64,000 nucleotides of DNA from the NCBI GenBank assembly GCA_965199975.1, contig OZ241340.1, positions 2,418,001-2,482,000 of the forward strand. Reading direction: 5' to 3'. The notes beneath the pieces were generated by a model. The model was not told where the DNA came from and did not search any database. It saw nothing but the letters and a program-made list of their open reading frames with translations. The translations under genes and the position numbers were made by a program. Below are positions 8,065 to 16,905 of this stretch, piece by piece; positions within the stretch are counted from its first letter, which is position 1, and the number at the start of each line of letters is the position of its first letter. The stretch is from JASLDZ01 sp965199975 (lineage in GTDB: Bacteria > Pseudomonadota > Alphaproteobacteria > Caulobacterales > Caulobacteraceae).

Positions 8065-8241
8065 CGTCTTCTCCTACTTAGGTTCAATCCTCACCATGCG
8101 GGGCACGGCGGGCTTGCGCCACCGCGGCGCCGCGGTTGCACTCACGTGACAGCCCGGCGGCCGAGCGGGACGAAGCGGATCCGATCGCTCACCCTCCTCG
8201 ACGATCACCATGCGCGGCGTGGCGCTCAACGGTGACTGCGC

Positions 8242-9693
8242 CTACGCCACCTCGGCCGGCTGCGGGCGCGGGGTGCGCTGTTTGCGGACGGCGACCGTCT
8301 GGGTGTTGGTGTAGGCGAGAAGGCCCTCCAGCGCCGACTCCGAGCCGATGCCGGACGCCTTGTGGCCGCCGAAGGGCGCGGCGGCGAAGATCTCCTGCGG
8401 CTGGTTGATCCACACGCTGCCGGCCTGCAGGCGCGAGCCGATCTCCAGCGCCTTGGCCTCGTCGGCCGACCACACCTGGCCGCCCAGGCCATAGGGGCTG
8501 TCGTTGGCGCGGCGCACCACGTCGTCCACGTCGTCGAACTTGAGGACCGGCAGCACAGGGCCGAACTGCTCCTCGCGCACGATGCGCGCATCGTCCGGCG
8601 GGTTGTCCACGAGACTCAGCGGCAGGAAGTAGCCGGGGCGGTCCAGGGTCTCGCCGCCGACGAGGAACTTGTAGCCCTTGGCATGGGCGTCCTCGATCAG
8701 CTCCTTCACCCGCGCATACTGCAGCTTGTTCTGCATGGGGCCGAACTTGGTGCCCTGCTCGGCCCCGTCGCCCACCTTGGCGGCCTTGGCGAGCGCGACC
8801 AGCGCTTGGCTGAAGCGGTCGTAGATGTCGGCGTGGACGTAAAGGCGCTTCACCGCGATGCAGATCTGCCCGGTGTTGCCGAAGGCTGCGGCGAAGATCT
8901 GCTGGGCCACCGTATCCACATCGACGTCGGCCATGACGATGGCCGCATCGTTGCCTCCCAGCTCGAGCGTCACCCGCTTCAGCGTCTCGGATGCGCTCTG
9001 CATCACCTTCTTGCCGGTGGCGGTCGAGCCGGTGAAGCTGATCTTGTCGATATCGGGATGGGCGGTCATCAGCGGCCCGAGCTGGTCGCCGCCGCTCAGC
9101 ACGTTGAATACGCCGGGCGGGAAGATGGCGCGCGCCAGTTCGCCGATCTTCAGCGTCACCAGCGGCGTGAAGGGCGAAGGCTTCAGCACCAGCGTATTGC
9201 CCGCAACGAGCGCGGGCGCGGCCTTCAGCATGGCGAGGTAGACCGGGAAGTTCCACGGCGCCAGCGCGCCCACCACGCCGATCGGGGTGTGTCGCACCTC
9301 CAGCCGGCGCTTGTCGCTGTCCTCCACCACCGTGGTCGGCACGTTCATGTCGCCGAACACGGTGCACCAATAGGCGCCGCCCAGCACGTCGCCCGTGGCG
9401 TCCGCGTGGGGCTTGCCCTGCTCGCGGGTGAGGAGGCGCATCAGCGCGTCCTTGTGCTCGCCGATCTTGGCGCCCAGCGCCTTCACCATCGCCTGACGCT
9501 CGGCGATCGGTGTGTCGCGCCACGCTGGGAAGGCGGCGCGCGCGGCGGCCACCGCCCGGTCGAGCTCGGCCGCGCCGGCGTCGGGGGCCGTGGCGAAGGC
9601 CTCCCCGGTCGCCGGGTTGATCACGCCGAACGTATCCGCGGCTTGGCCGGCTTCGCCGTCGATGGTCAGGGTGTAGTCGGCGTCGAAGTTCAT
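8242..9693 (-). CDS. NAD(P)-dependent aldehyde dehydrogenase
   Basis: A 483-residue protein of normal ALDH length. The general-base Glu is in 'VTLELGGNDAAIV', the catalytic Cys in 'FGNTGQICIAVKRLY', and the cofactor loop is 'FTGSTATGKKVM'. The C-terminal 'PFGGHKASGIGSE' is standard. The ATG at 9693 has a strong GGGAGGA ribosome binding site. The specific aldehyde is not predictable; the stand-alone setting suggests general aldehyde detoxification or catabolism. Confidence 0.92.
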   Translation of the reverse strand: MNFDADYTLTIDGEAGQAADTFGVINPATGEAFATAPDAGAAELDRAVAAARAAFPAWRDTPIAERQAMVKALGAKIGEHKDALMRLLTREQGKPHADATGDVLGGAYWCTVFGDMNVPTTVVEDSDKRRLEVRHTPIGVVGALAPWNFPVYLAMLKAAPALVAGNTLVLKPSPFTPLVTLKIGELARAIFPPGVFNVLSGGDQLGPLMTAHPDIDKISFTGSTATGKKVMQSASETLKRVTLELGGNDAAIVMADVDVDTVAQQIFAAAFGNTGQICIAVKRLYVHADIYDRFSQALVALAKAAKVGDGAEQGTKFGPMQNKLQYARVKELIEDAHAKGYKFLVGGETLDRPGYFLPLSLVDNPPDDARIVREEQFGPVLPVLKFDDVDDVVRRANDSPYGLGGQVWSADEAKALEIGSRLQAGSVWINQPQEIFAAAPFGGHKASGIGSESALEGLLAYTNTQTVAVRKQRTPRPQPAEVA

Positions 9694-9964
9694 CGCGGTC
9701 CTCCCGGAACGTGGCCCGCGGCGATCTCGATGTCGGCCAGCGGCTGGTGCGCCCGATTCGCAGATCGCGGAACCCGGACGTGCGAGTTGAACGGTTCGTG
9801 GAGCGCGTCGGTTCAGGCCGTACGGCGCCGAGCTGCTCCATATGGTCCACGACACGGCGGCGGCGGCGCGGCCTTCACGCGATCATGGCGAGCCCTCGGG
9901 CTTCCGATCCTCTCCAGGCGCGGCGTCTGACAGGCATCCGCTCCGGCCACGGGCCAACTGGAGT

Positions 9965-10648
9965 TCACCTGAACAAATAGCCGACGCCGGACTCGTTCAA
10001 TACGTGTTGGGGCCTGGCGGGCTCTCGCTCGATCTTTTGGCGCAGGTGTTGCACCAGCACACGCAGATACTGCACGTTTTCAGCTTGGGCGGCGCCCCAG
10101 ACGGCCTCGCCCAGCTGCCGATGGGTGAGCACCCTGCCCGCGCCTTGCGCCAGACGCGACAGGAGGCGATACTCGCGCGAGGTCAGATGCACGCGCTCTC
10201 CGGCGCGGGTCACCTCATGACGCACGAGGTCGATGACCAGATCGCCGGTGGTCACCACCGCGCTCTGCCCCAGGCGCTGAACCTTGTTGCGCAGGGCGGC
10301 GCGCAGGCGCGCCAGGAATTCGGCCACGTCGAAGGGCTTCTGCACGTAGTCGTCGGCGCCGAGGTCCAGCGCGGTGACCTTCTCGGCCCCCTGCTCGCGT
10401 GCCGAAAGCACCAGGATCGCGCCGCCGTAGAAGGCGCGCGCCCGCTCCAGCACCGTCTTGCCGTCCATGTCGGGCAGGCCGAGGTCGAGGATGAGCGCGT
10501 CGGGAGGATGGACGGCAAGCTCGCGCAGGCCCGCCGCGCCAGTGTCTGCGCGCACGGGCTCGTAGCCAGCAGCCGAAAGCGCCGGGCCGATGAAGCGATG
10601 GATCTGCGGCTCATCGTCGACGACCAGCACGCGGGGACGGGTCTCCAC
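9965..10648 (-). CDS. kdpE: KdpE response regulator
   Basis: A 227-residue OmpR/PhoB-family regulator: receiver with 'VLVVDDEPQIHRFI', phosphoacceptor Asp in 'ALILDLGLPDMDG' and 'DYVQKPF', then a winged-helix DNA-binding domain ('HLTSREYRLLSRLA', ending 'ESGVGYLFR'). It starts at a GTG 4 bp downstream of the kdpD stop, so translation is probably coupled. KdpE phosphorylated by KdpD activates the kdp genes when potassium is low or osmolarity high. Confidence 0.94.
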   Translation of the reverse strand: METRPRVLVVDDEPQIHRFIGPALSAAGYEPVRADTGAAGLRELAVHPPDALILDLGLPDMDGKTVLERARAFYGGAILVLSAREQGAEKVTALDLGADDYVQKPFDVAEFLARLRAALRNKVQRLGQSAVVTTGDLVIDLVRHEVTRAGERVHLTSREYRLLSRLAQGAGRVLTHRQLGEAVWGAAQAENVQYLRVLVQHLRQKIEREPARPQHVLNESGVGYLFR

Positions 10649-10652
10649 GGCG

Positions 10653-13376
10653 TCAGCCCTCCAGCGCCTGGGCGGCCGCGGCGGTAGCGCTGGCCGAAGG
10701 CTTGGGCAGGCTGATGAGAATGCGGGTGCCGCGCCGCCCACCCTGCGGGTCAGGGTGGATGGGGCTGGCGGCGGCGATGCGCCCGCCCATGGCCTCCACG
10801 AAGCCCTTGGCGATTGAGAGGCCCAGCCCGACGCCCTTGCCGCGCTCGGCCTGCGTGCGGTCGCTGGGCTCCTCCAGCCGGCGGAAGCGGTCGAAAACCC
10901 GCGTCAGCTCGGCCGTCGCGATGCCCTTGCCCTCGTCCTCGATGGAGATGACCACGTTGGCGCGATCCTCGTAGGCGGCCACCTCGATGGGGGCGTCGGG
11001 AGGACTGTAGGCGATGGCGTTCTCCAGGATGTTGACCACGGCCTGTTCGAGCAGGACGGGGTCGAGCGCGAGAAGGGGAAGGTCCGGCGGGAAGTCCTCG
11101 CTCAGCATGCGCCCGCCCAGGCGGCGGCGTATGCGCGCCACGGAGGCGCCCAGCACGTCGCGCACGTCGGTGAAGTCGTGGCGGGGCCGCAGCGCGTCGC
11201 CCTCCAGCCGCGTCATGTCCAGGAGCGCGCCAACGTAGCCGTTCAACCGCTCGGCCTCTTCGCGGATGGAGAGCAGCAGGTCGGCCTGCGTCTCCACCGG
11301 CAGCTCCTCGCCCAGCTCGATCAGGGTGGAGGCGGCGCCCATCACCGTGGCCAGCGGCGTGCGCAAGTCGTGGCTGATCGAGTTGAGCAGCGCCCCGCGC
11401 AGCTGGTCCGAGCGGCGTCCCGCCTCGATGCGCGCCTGTCCTGCGGCCAGTTCGGCGCGCTCCAGCGCCACCGCCCCCTGGTCGAGGGTGGCTATCAGGA
11501 GGCGCTCGTCCTCCGGCGATCGGTCGTCGCGGGCGATGTAGCCGGCGACGCCGGCGGGAGTGCGCACGCCGACGAGCGGGCGGAAGGTCCAGCCGATCTG
11601 CGGCAGGGTGCCGGTGCCCGCGCCCGCCGCCTCGCCCCGCTCCCACGCCCAGCGCGCCGCGGCGGCCTCGGCGTCGGAGAGCGCCGCCATGTCGGGCGCG
11701 CCGGCGGCGGGCGCGATCTCGCCGTTCACCGGCAGGAGCACGAGCGCGCGGCCGCCGGCGGCCTCCGCGGCCTGTTCCGCCAGCGCCTGCGCCGCCGCCG
11801 CAAGCGTCGGCGCGGCCGAAAGCCGGCGGCTGGCGGCCAGCAGGCCCGCCACTGCGGAGGCGCGCCGCGCCGCCAGCCGCCCGCGATCACGCACGCGCCC
11901 GGCCGTCCAGCCGGTGAGACCGGCGGCGGCGAAGAAGATGGCGTAGGTGAGCAGGTCCGCCGGGCGTCCGATGGTGAAGGTGAAGCGCGGGTCGAGGAAC
12001 AGGAAGTCGTAGAGCGCCATCGAGGCCAGCGCCGCGGCGAGCGCCGGGCGCAGGCCGCCCAGCAGGCCGACCGCGAGCACTGCGGCGAGGTAGATCACGT
12101 CGGCGCTGCCGGTGCGCGGATCGAGCACGCGGGCCAGGCCGGTCGCCGCCGCCACCGTCGCCGCCGCGCCTATGTAGCCGCCCCAAGCCGGCCGACGCCG
12201 CTGTCGCGCCCGCGGCGCCGGCTCGCGCGCCCCCACGCCGGGCGAGCTCTCGGTGACGAAGTGCAGCGCCGCCCCGCCCGACTGGTCGAGCAACGCCTGC
12301 GCCAGATCGCGGCCCAGCAGGCGCGCCCAACGCCGCCGCGGCGGCTTGCCCAACACGATCTGGGTGACGTTGTTTCGCCGCGCGTGGTCCAGCACGGTCT
12401 GCGGCAGGTCGGCGCCGGTGAGCACCAGGGTCGCAGCGCCCAGCTGCTCGGCGAGCCTCATCGCCTCGGCGGTGAGACGGCCGCGCTCCGGGCCCGGCGG
12501 CGTGGCGCCGGTGAGCTCGACGGTGGCCACCGTCCAGGGCGCCTCCATCATCAGGTCGGCCAGGCGCCGTCCCGCCCGCACCAGCGCGGGCGCCATGGCG
12601 TCGCCGGCGACCAGCACGAGGATGCGCTCGCCTGCGGCCCAGGGTCCCTGGATGCCGCCGCGCTTCATGGCGGCCGACAGCTGGTCGTCGACCGTCTGCG
12701 CCGCGCGCCGCAGGGCGAGCTCGCGCAGGGCGGTGAGGTTTTCGAGCTTGAAGAAGCGATCGCCCGCCAGGCGCGCGGTCTCCGGCAGATAGACCTTGCC
12801 GGCGTCCAGGCGCGCACGCAGCTCCTCGGGCGTGATGTCCACCAGCAGGATCTGGTCGGCGTCCGACAGAGCCCGGTCGGGCACGGTCTCGCGCTGGCGC
12901 ACGCCGGTGATGCGCCACACCACATCCACCAGGCTCTCCAGATGCTGGACGTTGAGCGTGGTCCACACGTCGATGCCGGCGGCCAGGAGTTCCGCCACGT
13001 CCTGCCAGCGCTTGGGATGGCGCGCGCCAGGCGCGTTGGAGTGCGCGTATTCGTCGACCAGGATCAAGGGCGGCCTACGCGCCAGGGCGGCGTCGAGATC
13101 GAACTCCATCAACACCTGGCCGCGGTGGTCGATGGGCGCGCGGGGGAGCATCTCCAGGCCGTCGAGCAGCGCTTGCGTCTCGGACCGGCCGTGGGTCTCG
13201 ATCAGGCCGACCAGGACCGCGTGCCCCTCGGCACAACGGCGCTGGGCGGCCTCCAGCATCTCGTAGGTCTTGCCGACGCCCGGAGACATGCCGAGATAGA
13301 CGCGCAACCGCCCCCGCCCCTGCCGCTTGGCATGGGCGAGCAGCGCATCGGGATCTGGGCGCGCAAGCTCGGCCAG
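10653..13376 (-). CDS. kdpD: KdpD sensor histidine kinase (probable CTG start)
   Basis: About 907 residues. The domain order is KdpD N-terminal domain with P-loop 'GMSPGVGKTYEML', universal-stress-like domain, four-helix DUF4118 membrane region (near 'YLAAVLAVGLLGG'), GAF-like domain, HisKA 'ISHDLRTPLATVMG' and HATPase 'VVNILENAIAYSP'. The first ATG/GTG/TTG in frame is the TTG at 13307, only 5 residues before the P-loop. The conserved pre-P-loop segment 'RPDPDALLAHAKRQGRGRL' is encoded upstream of it, with no ATG, GTG or TTG before the in-frame stop at 13443. A GGAGG at 13384-13388 is 7 bases before a CTG at 13376, my preferred start. Confidence 0.85.
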   Translation of the reverse strand: MAELARPDPDALLAHAKRQGRGRLRVYLGMSPGVGKTYEMLEAAQRRCAEGHAVLVGLIETHGRSETQALLDGLEMLPRAPIDHRGQVLMEFDLDAALARRPPLILVDEYAHSNAPGARHPKRWQDVAELLAAGIDVWTTLNVQHLESLVDVVWRITGVRQRETVPDRALSDADQILLVDITPEELRARLDAGKVYLPETARLAGDRFFKLENLTALRELALRRAAQTVDDQLSAAMKRGGIQGPWAAGERILVLVAGDAMAPALVRAGRRLADLMMEAPWTVATVELTGATPPGPERGRLTAEAMRLAEQLGAATLVLTGADLPQTVLDHARRNNVTQIVLGKPPRRRWARLLGRDLAQALLDQSGGAALHFVTESSPGVGAREPAPRARQRRRPAWGGYIGAAATVAAATGLARVLDPRTGSADVIYLAAVLAVGLLGGLRPALAAALASMALYDFLFLDPRFTFTIGRPADLLTYAIFFAAAGLTGWTAGRVRDRGRLAARRASAVAGLLAASRRLSAAPTLAAAAQALAEQAAEAAGGRALVLLPVNGEIAPAAGAPDMAALSDAEAAAARWAWERGEAAGAGTGTLPQIGWTFRPLVGVRTPAGVAGYIARDDRSPEDERLLIATLDQGAVALERAELAAGQARIEAGRRSDQLRGALLNSISHDLRTPLATVMGAASTLIELGEELPVETQADLLLSIREEAERLNGYVGALLDMTRLEGDALRPRHDFTDVRDVLGASVARIRRRLGGRMLSEDFPPDLPLLALDPVLLEQAVVNILENAIAYSPPDAPIEVAAYEDRANVVISIEDEGKGIATAELTRVFDRFRRLEEPSDRTQAERGKGVGLGLSIAKGFVEAMGGRIAAASPIHPDPQGGRRGTRILISLPKPSASATAAAAQALEG

Positions 13377-13389
13377 GCGCAGGCCTCCG

Positions 13390-14253
13390 TCAGAACTTCT
13401 GCGACACGCCGAAGTAGGCCTGCACGCCGGGGGTGTACCGGTTCAGCCCGAAGTTCAAGCCGGCGTCGACCTGCAGGTATTTGGAGAGGCCCCAGGCGAC
13501 CGCCGCGTCGGCTGAGTACTGGCGGATCGTACGCACCGGATCATGGTTCCAGTCCCCGTAGATCTCGCCATAGACGGTGACGCTGTGCGGCAGGCTGTAG
13601 CCCACGTTGATGAGCTGGGCGGTGTTGAGATGGCGCCCGGCGCCCACGGAGTCCTTGTAGGCGTCGAACTCGGGGGCCGTGGTCAGGGTGATCTTGTCGG
13701 TCAGCTTGTAGTTGATGGGCAGGATCACCCCGCCCTCCACCGCACCGTCGCCGATGCCGCGTCGGGCGGTCGGGGCCTTAATGTAGGGCAGCAGCGCGAA
13801 CGACAACTTGCCGTCGGCGGAGGTGTAGGCGTTCCACTTCACCCGCAGGTAGAGGTCGCCCACCCCGCCTAGCGTATCGCCGCCGCCGAACTCGTCGTGG
13901 GTGCGCACCACCTCGTAGGGGGCGATGTTGACCTCGATGTCGACTGTCTTGGTCAGGCCATACTTCAGCGTGGGACTGGTGGCCAGGTAGGTGTCGGTGG
14001 TCACGCCCCCCTGCCGCATGAACGCGCCGTTGAAGAGGTCGGTCTCGTATTGGAAGTGGCCCTGCTCAACCGTGCAGGCCGCGCTCGACCTGGTCGGCCG
14101 GTCGGTGCAGATGGCCGACAGCTCGGCGGAGGCTTGCGCGGACGCGGCGGCGGCGGGCGCGTCTCCGGCCTCTGGCGCCGCGGTCTGGGCTCGCACAGCG
14201 AGCGGCGCGACGGCCAGCGCCAGGACGGAGCCGAACAGGGCGAGGCGGATCAC
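13390..14253 (-). CDS. Outer-membrane beta-barrel protein within the kdp operon
   Basis: A 287-residue protein with a signal peptide (GTG start, 'RLALFGSVLALAVAPLAVRA', cleavage after AQT). It looks like the MetA/phenol-degradation type transporter barrel (PF13557-like): repeated amphipathic strands such as 'LYLRVKWNAYTS' and 'LSFALLPYIKAPT', and a terminal aromatic in 'GVSQKF', which suits Bam-dependent assembly. It lies between kdpC and kdpD with gaps of 4 bp and about 13 bp. The GTG at 14253 is preceded by GGAG at 8 bases. The role is unknown; it may help ion or solute passage across the outer membrane. Confidence 0.8.
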   Translation of the reverse strand: MIRLALFGSVLALAVAPLAVRAQTAAPEAGDAPAAAASAQASAELSAICTDRPTRSSAACTVEQGHFQYETDLFNGAFMRQGGVTTDTYLATSPTLKYGLTKTVDIEVNIAPYEVVRTHDEFGGGDTLGGVGDLYLRVKWNAYTSADGKLSFALLPYIKAPTARRGIGDGAVEGGVILPINYKLTDKITLTTAPEFDAYKDSVGAGRHLNTAQLINVGYSLPHSVTVYGEIYGDWNHDPVRTIRQYSADAAVAWGLSKYLQVDAGLNFGLNRYTPGVQAYFGVSQKF

Positions 14254-14257
14254 GCGA

Positions 14258-14833
14258 TCATCTCCGAGCGCGGGGAAGCTGTGCATCGAGCGCACGGTTG
14301 ACGGCGAGCACGTTCACCCGCGGCTCTCCCAGGATGAGGAGGGTGCGGCCGGCGGTGGCGCTGGCGACCACGCGCTCCACCGCGCTGACCGGCGCGTGGC
14401 GCGCCGCGGCGATGCGCGACACCTGAAGGGCGGCGAAGGCGGGCGAGATGTCGGGGTCGAGCCCCGAGGCGGAGGCCGTCACCGCGTCCGGCGGCAGGGT
14501 CGCGCCGGGCGAGGCCTTGGCCAGGGCGGCGGCGTCGCCCCTGACGCGCTCGGCGAGCTTGGGCTCCAGCGGGCCATAGTTGGAGCCGCCCGACTGGGTC
14601 GGGTCGTAGCCGTCGCCCGCCGCGGAGGGGCGGCCATGCAGATACTCGGGCCTGGAGAAAGCCTGGCCGATCAGCGCCGAGCCACGCACACCCGAGGCGT
14701 CGCGCACCTGCGAGCCATGGGCTTGGCCGGGCATGAGCTGGGCGATCCCCGTCACCACCAGCGGGTACACGCCGCCGGTGAGGACGCTCATGAAAGCGAG
14801 GGTCACGACAGCGGGTCGGATGAGGGAGAGCAT
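14258..14833 (-). CDS. kdpC: KdpC, potassium-transporting ATPase subunit C
   Basis: A 191-residue protein with a single N-terminal membrane helix ('LIRPAVVTLAFMSVLTGGVYP') and the conserved periplasmic part: 'GSALIGQAFSRPEYLHGRPS', 'SGGSNYGP', 'ASASGLDPDISP' and 'LGEPRVNVLAVN'. KdpC stabilises the KdpA-KdpB complex and is thought to raise potassium affinity. It lies 12 bp downstream of kdpB and 4 bp upstream of the barrel gene. Confidence 0.96.
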   Translation of the reverse strand: MLSLIRPAVVTLAFMSVLTGGVYPLVVTGIAQLMPGQAHGSQVRDASGVRGSALIGQAFSRPEYLHGRPSAAGDGYDPTQSGGSNYGPLEPKLAERVRGDAAALAKASPGATLPPDAVTASASGLDPDISPAFAALQVSRIAAARHAPVSAVERVVASATAGRTLLILGEPRVNVLAVNRALDAQLPRARR

Positions 14834-14845
14834 GGCCGAGCGTCC

Positions 14846-16879
14846 TCAGGCGAGGTGCAGGGTGGAGACGATCAGGTCGATCGCCTTGATGCCGATGAAG
14901 GGCGCGAGCACGCCCCCCAGGCCGTAGACCAGCAGGTTGCGGCCGAGCAGCGCGCCCGCCCCCACCGCGCGGTACTTCACGCCCCGCAGAGCGAGCGGGA
15001 TCAGCGCCACGATCACCAGCGCATTGAAGATCACCGCAGAGAGGATGGCGCTCTGCGGGCTGGAAAGGTGCATCACGTTCAGGGCGCCCAGCGCCGGCAG
15101 CCCCACCACGAAGATCGCCGGGATGATGGCGAAGTACTTGGCCACGTCGTTGGCGATGGAGAAGGTGGTCAGCGCCCCCCGCGTAATCAGCAGCTGCTTG
15201 CCGGTCTCCACGATCTCGATGACCTTGGTGGGGTCGCTGTCGAGGTCGACCATGTTGCCGGCCTCGCGCGCGGCCTGGGCGCCGGTCTGCATGGCCACGC
15301 CCACGTCGGCCTGGGCGAGCGCCGGCGCATCGTTGGCGCCATCGCCGCACATGGCGACCAGCCGCCCCTTGGCCTGCTCCTCGCGGATCAGCCGCAGCTT
15401 GTCCTCGGGCGTCGCCTCGGCGAGGAAGTCGTCGACCCCGGCTTCGGAGGCGATGGCCGCGGCGGTGACGCGGTTGTCGCCGGTGATCATCACCGTGCGG
15501 ATGCCCATGCGGCGCAGGTCGGCGAAGCGCGCCTTGATGTTGGGCTTCACCACGTCCTTGAGGTGGATGACGCCGACCAGCGCCTGGTCCTCCACCACCG
15601 CCAGCGGCGTGCCGCCCGAGCGGGCGATGCGGTCCACCGCCTGGACGAGTTCGGCGGGCATCTGCGTGCGCTCCAGCGCCAGCGACGCCAGCACCGCATC
15701 CACGGCGCCCTTGCGCCAGGCGTGGCCGCCGGCCTCGAGCCCCGACTGGCGGGTGGTGGCGCTGAACGGGATGATCGTGGCGCCATCGGGCGTCTCGGCG
15801 ACTATCCCCTGCTCGCGGGCGAGGTCGACGATGGAGCGACCTTCGGGCGTCTCGTCGGCGAGGCTGGCCATCAGCGCGGCGCGCAGGGCGAGGCCCGGCG
15901 GCAGGTCGGCGGCCGCGACAACCTCGGTGGCCATGCGGTTGCCGAAGGTGATGGTGCCGGTCTTGTCCAGCAGAAGGGTGTCGCAGTCGCCCGCCGCCTC
16001 CACCGCCCGGCCGCTGGTGGCCAGCACGTTGAACTTGAGCAGCCGGTCCATGCCCGCGATGCCCACCGCCGAGAGCAGGCCGCCGATGGTGGTGGGGATC
16101 AGGCAGATGAACAGCGCGCCCAGCACCAGCGGGTCTAGCGCCACGCCCATGAAGCGGCCCATGCCGGTGAGCGCGGTCACCGCGATCAGGAAGATCAGCG
16201 TCAGGCCCGCCAGCAGCACGGCGAGTGCGATCTCGTTTGGCGTCTTGCGACGATCGGCGCCCTCCACCATGGCGATCATGCGGTCGAGGAAGGACGAGCC
16301 CTCGGCGGCGGTGACGCGCACCTTGATCCAGTCGCTCACCACCGTGGTGCCGCCGGTCACCGCCGAGCGGTCTCCGCCGGACTCGCGGATCACCGGCGCG
16401 CTCTCGCCGGTGATGGCCGCCTCGTTGACGCTGGCCACGCCCTCCACGATCTCGCCGTCGGCGGGGATCATGTCGCCCGCCTCCACCAGGATCAGGTCGC
16501 CCACGTTCAGCTGGCTGGCGGGCGTGGGTACGGTCAGCCCCGTGCCCGGATCGACGATGAGCTTGGCTTTGGTGTCGACCCGCGAGGCGCGCAGGCTGTC
16601 GGCGGCAGCCTTGCCACGCCCTTCGGCCACGCCCTCGGCGAAGTTGGCGAACAGCACCGTCGCCCACAGCCACAGCGCGATCTGCAGGGCGAACCAGGGT
16701 GCGGTGTGAGCCGCGAAAGCGGCGGCCATGGAGAGGGTGGCGAGGCCCGCGACCACCTCGGTCGCCAGGATCACCGGGTTGCCCGCGAGCTTGCGCGGAT
16801 CGAGCTTGACGAATGCGTCGCGGAGCGCGCGGCCCAGGATCGCACCTTGCGACCCTTGGGCGGAGACAGCGGAAGCCAT
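14846..16879 (-). CDS. kdpB: KdpB, P-type ATPase subunit
   Basis: A 677-residue P-type ATPase. The phosphorylation motif is 'LLLDKTGTITFGN', the hinge is 'MCGDGANDAPALAQADVGVA', and the actuator motif is 'ITGESAPVIRESG'. The energy-coupling subunit hydrolyses ATP to drive potassium uptake through KdpA. The ATG at 16879 gives the usual family length; longer frames upstream shadow kdpA. It follows kdpA by 26 bp. Confidence 0.97.
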   Translation of the reverse strand: MASAVSAQGSQGAILGRALRDAFVKLDPRKLAGNPVILATEVVAGLATLSMAAAFAAHTAPWFALQIALWLWATVLFANFAEGVAEGRGKAAADSLRASRVDTKAKLIVDPGTGLTVPTPASQLNVGDLILVEAGDMIPADGEIVEGVASVNEAAITGESAPVIRESGGDRSAVTGGTTVVSDWIKVRVTAAEGSSFLDRMIAMVEGADRRKTPNEIALAVLLAGLTLIFLIAVTALTGMGRFMGVALDPLVLGALFICLIPTTIGGLLSAVGIAGMDRLLKFNVLATSGRAVEAAGDCDTLLLDKTGTITFGNRMATEVVAAADLPPGLALRAALMASLADETPEGRSIVDLAREQGIVAETPDGATIIPFSATTRQSGLEAGGHAWRKGAVDAVLASLALERTQMPAELVQAVDRIARSGGTPLAVVEDQALVGVIHLKDVVKPNIKARFADLRRMGIRTVMITGDNRVTAAAIASEAGVDDFLAEATPEDKLRLIREEQAKGRLVAMCGDGANDAPALAQADVGVAMQTGAQAAREAGNMVDLDSDPTKVIEIVETGKQLLITRGALTTFSIANDVAKYFAIIPAIFVVGLPALGALNVMHLSSPQSAILSAVIFNALVIVALIPLALRGVKYRAVGAGALLGRNLLVYGLGGVLAPFIGIKAIDLIVSTLHLA

Positions 16880-16905
16880 CGGTGTGAGGTCCTGAACGCG
16901 AAGGG

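Noticed and set aside
11178..13580. An 800-codon plus-strand open frame opposite kdpD
   Set aside because: It is a high-GC antisense shadow: Arg/Gly/His-rich, no domain, and kdpD on the other strand is clearly real.
14250..16673. An 807-codon minus-strand frame across kdpB-kdpC
   Set aside because: Frame-shifted shadow of kdpB and kdpC, rich in Arg/Pro/Gly with no homology.
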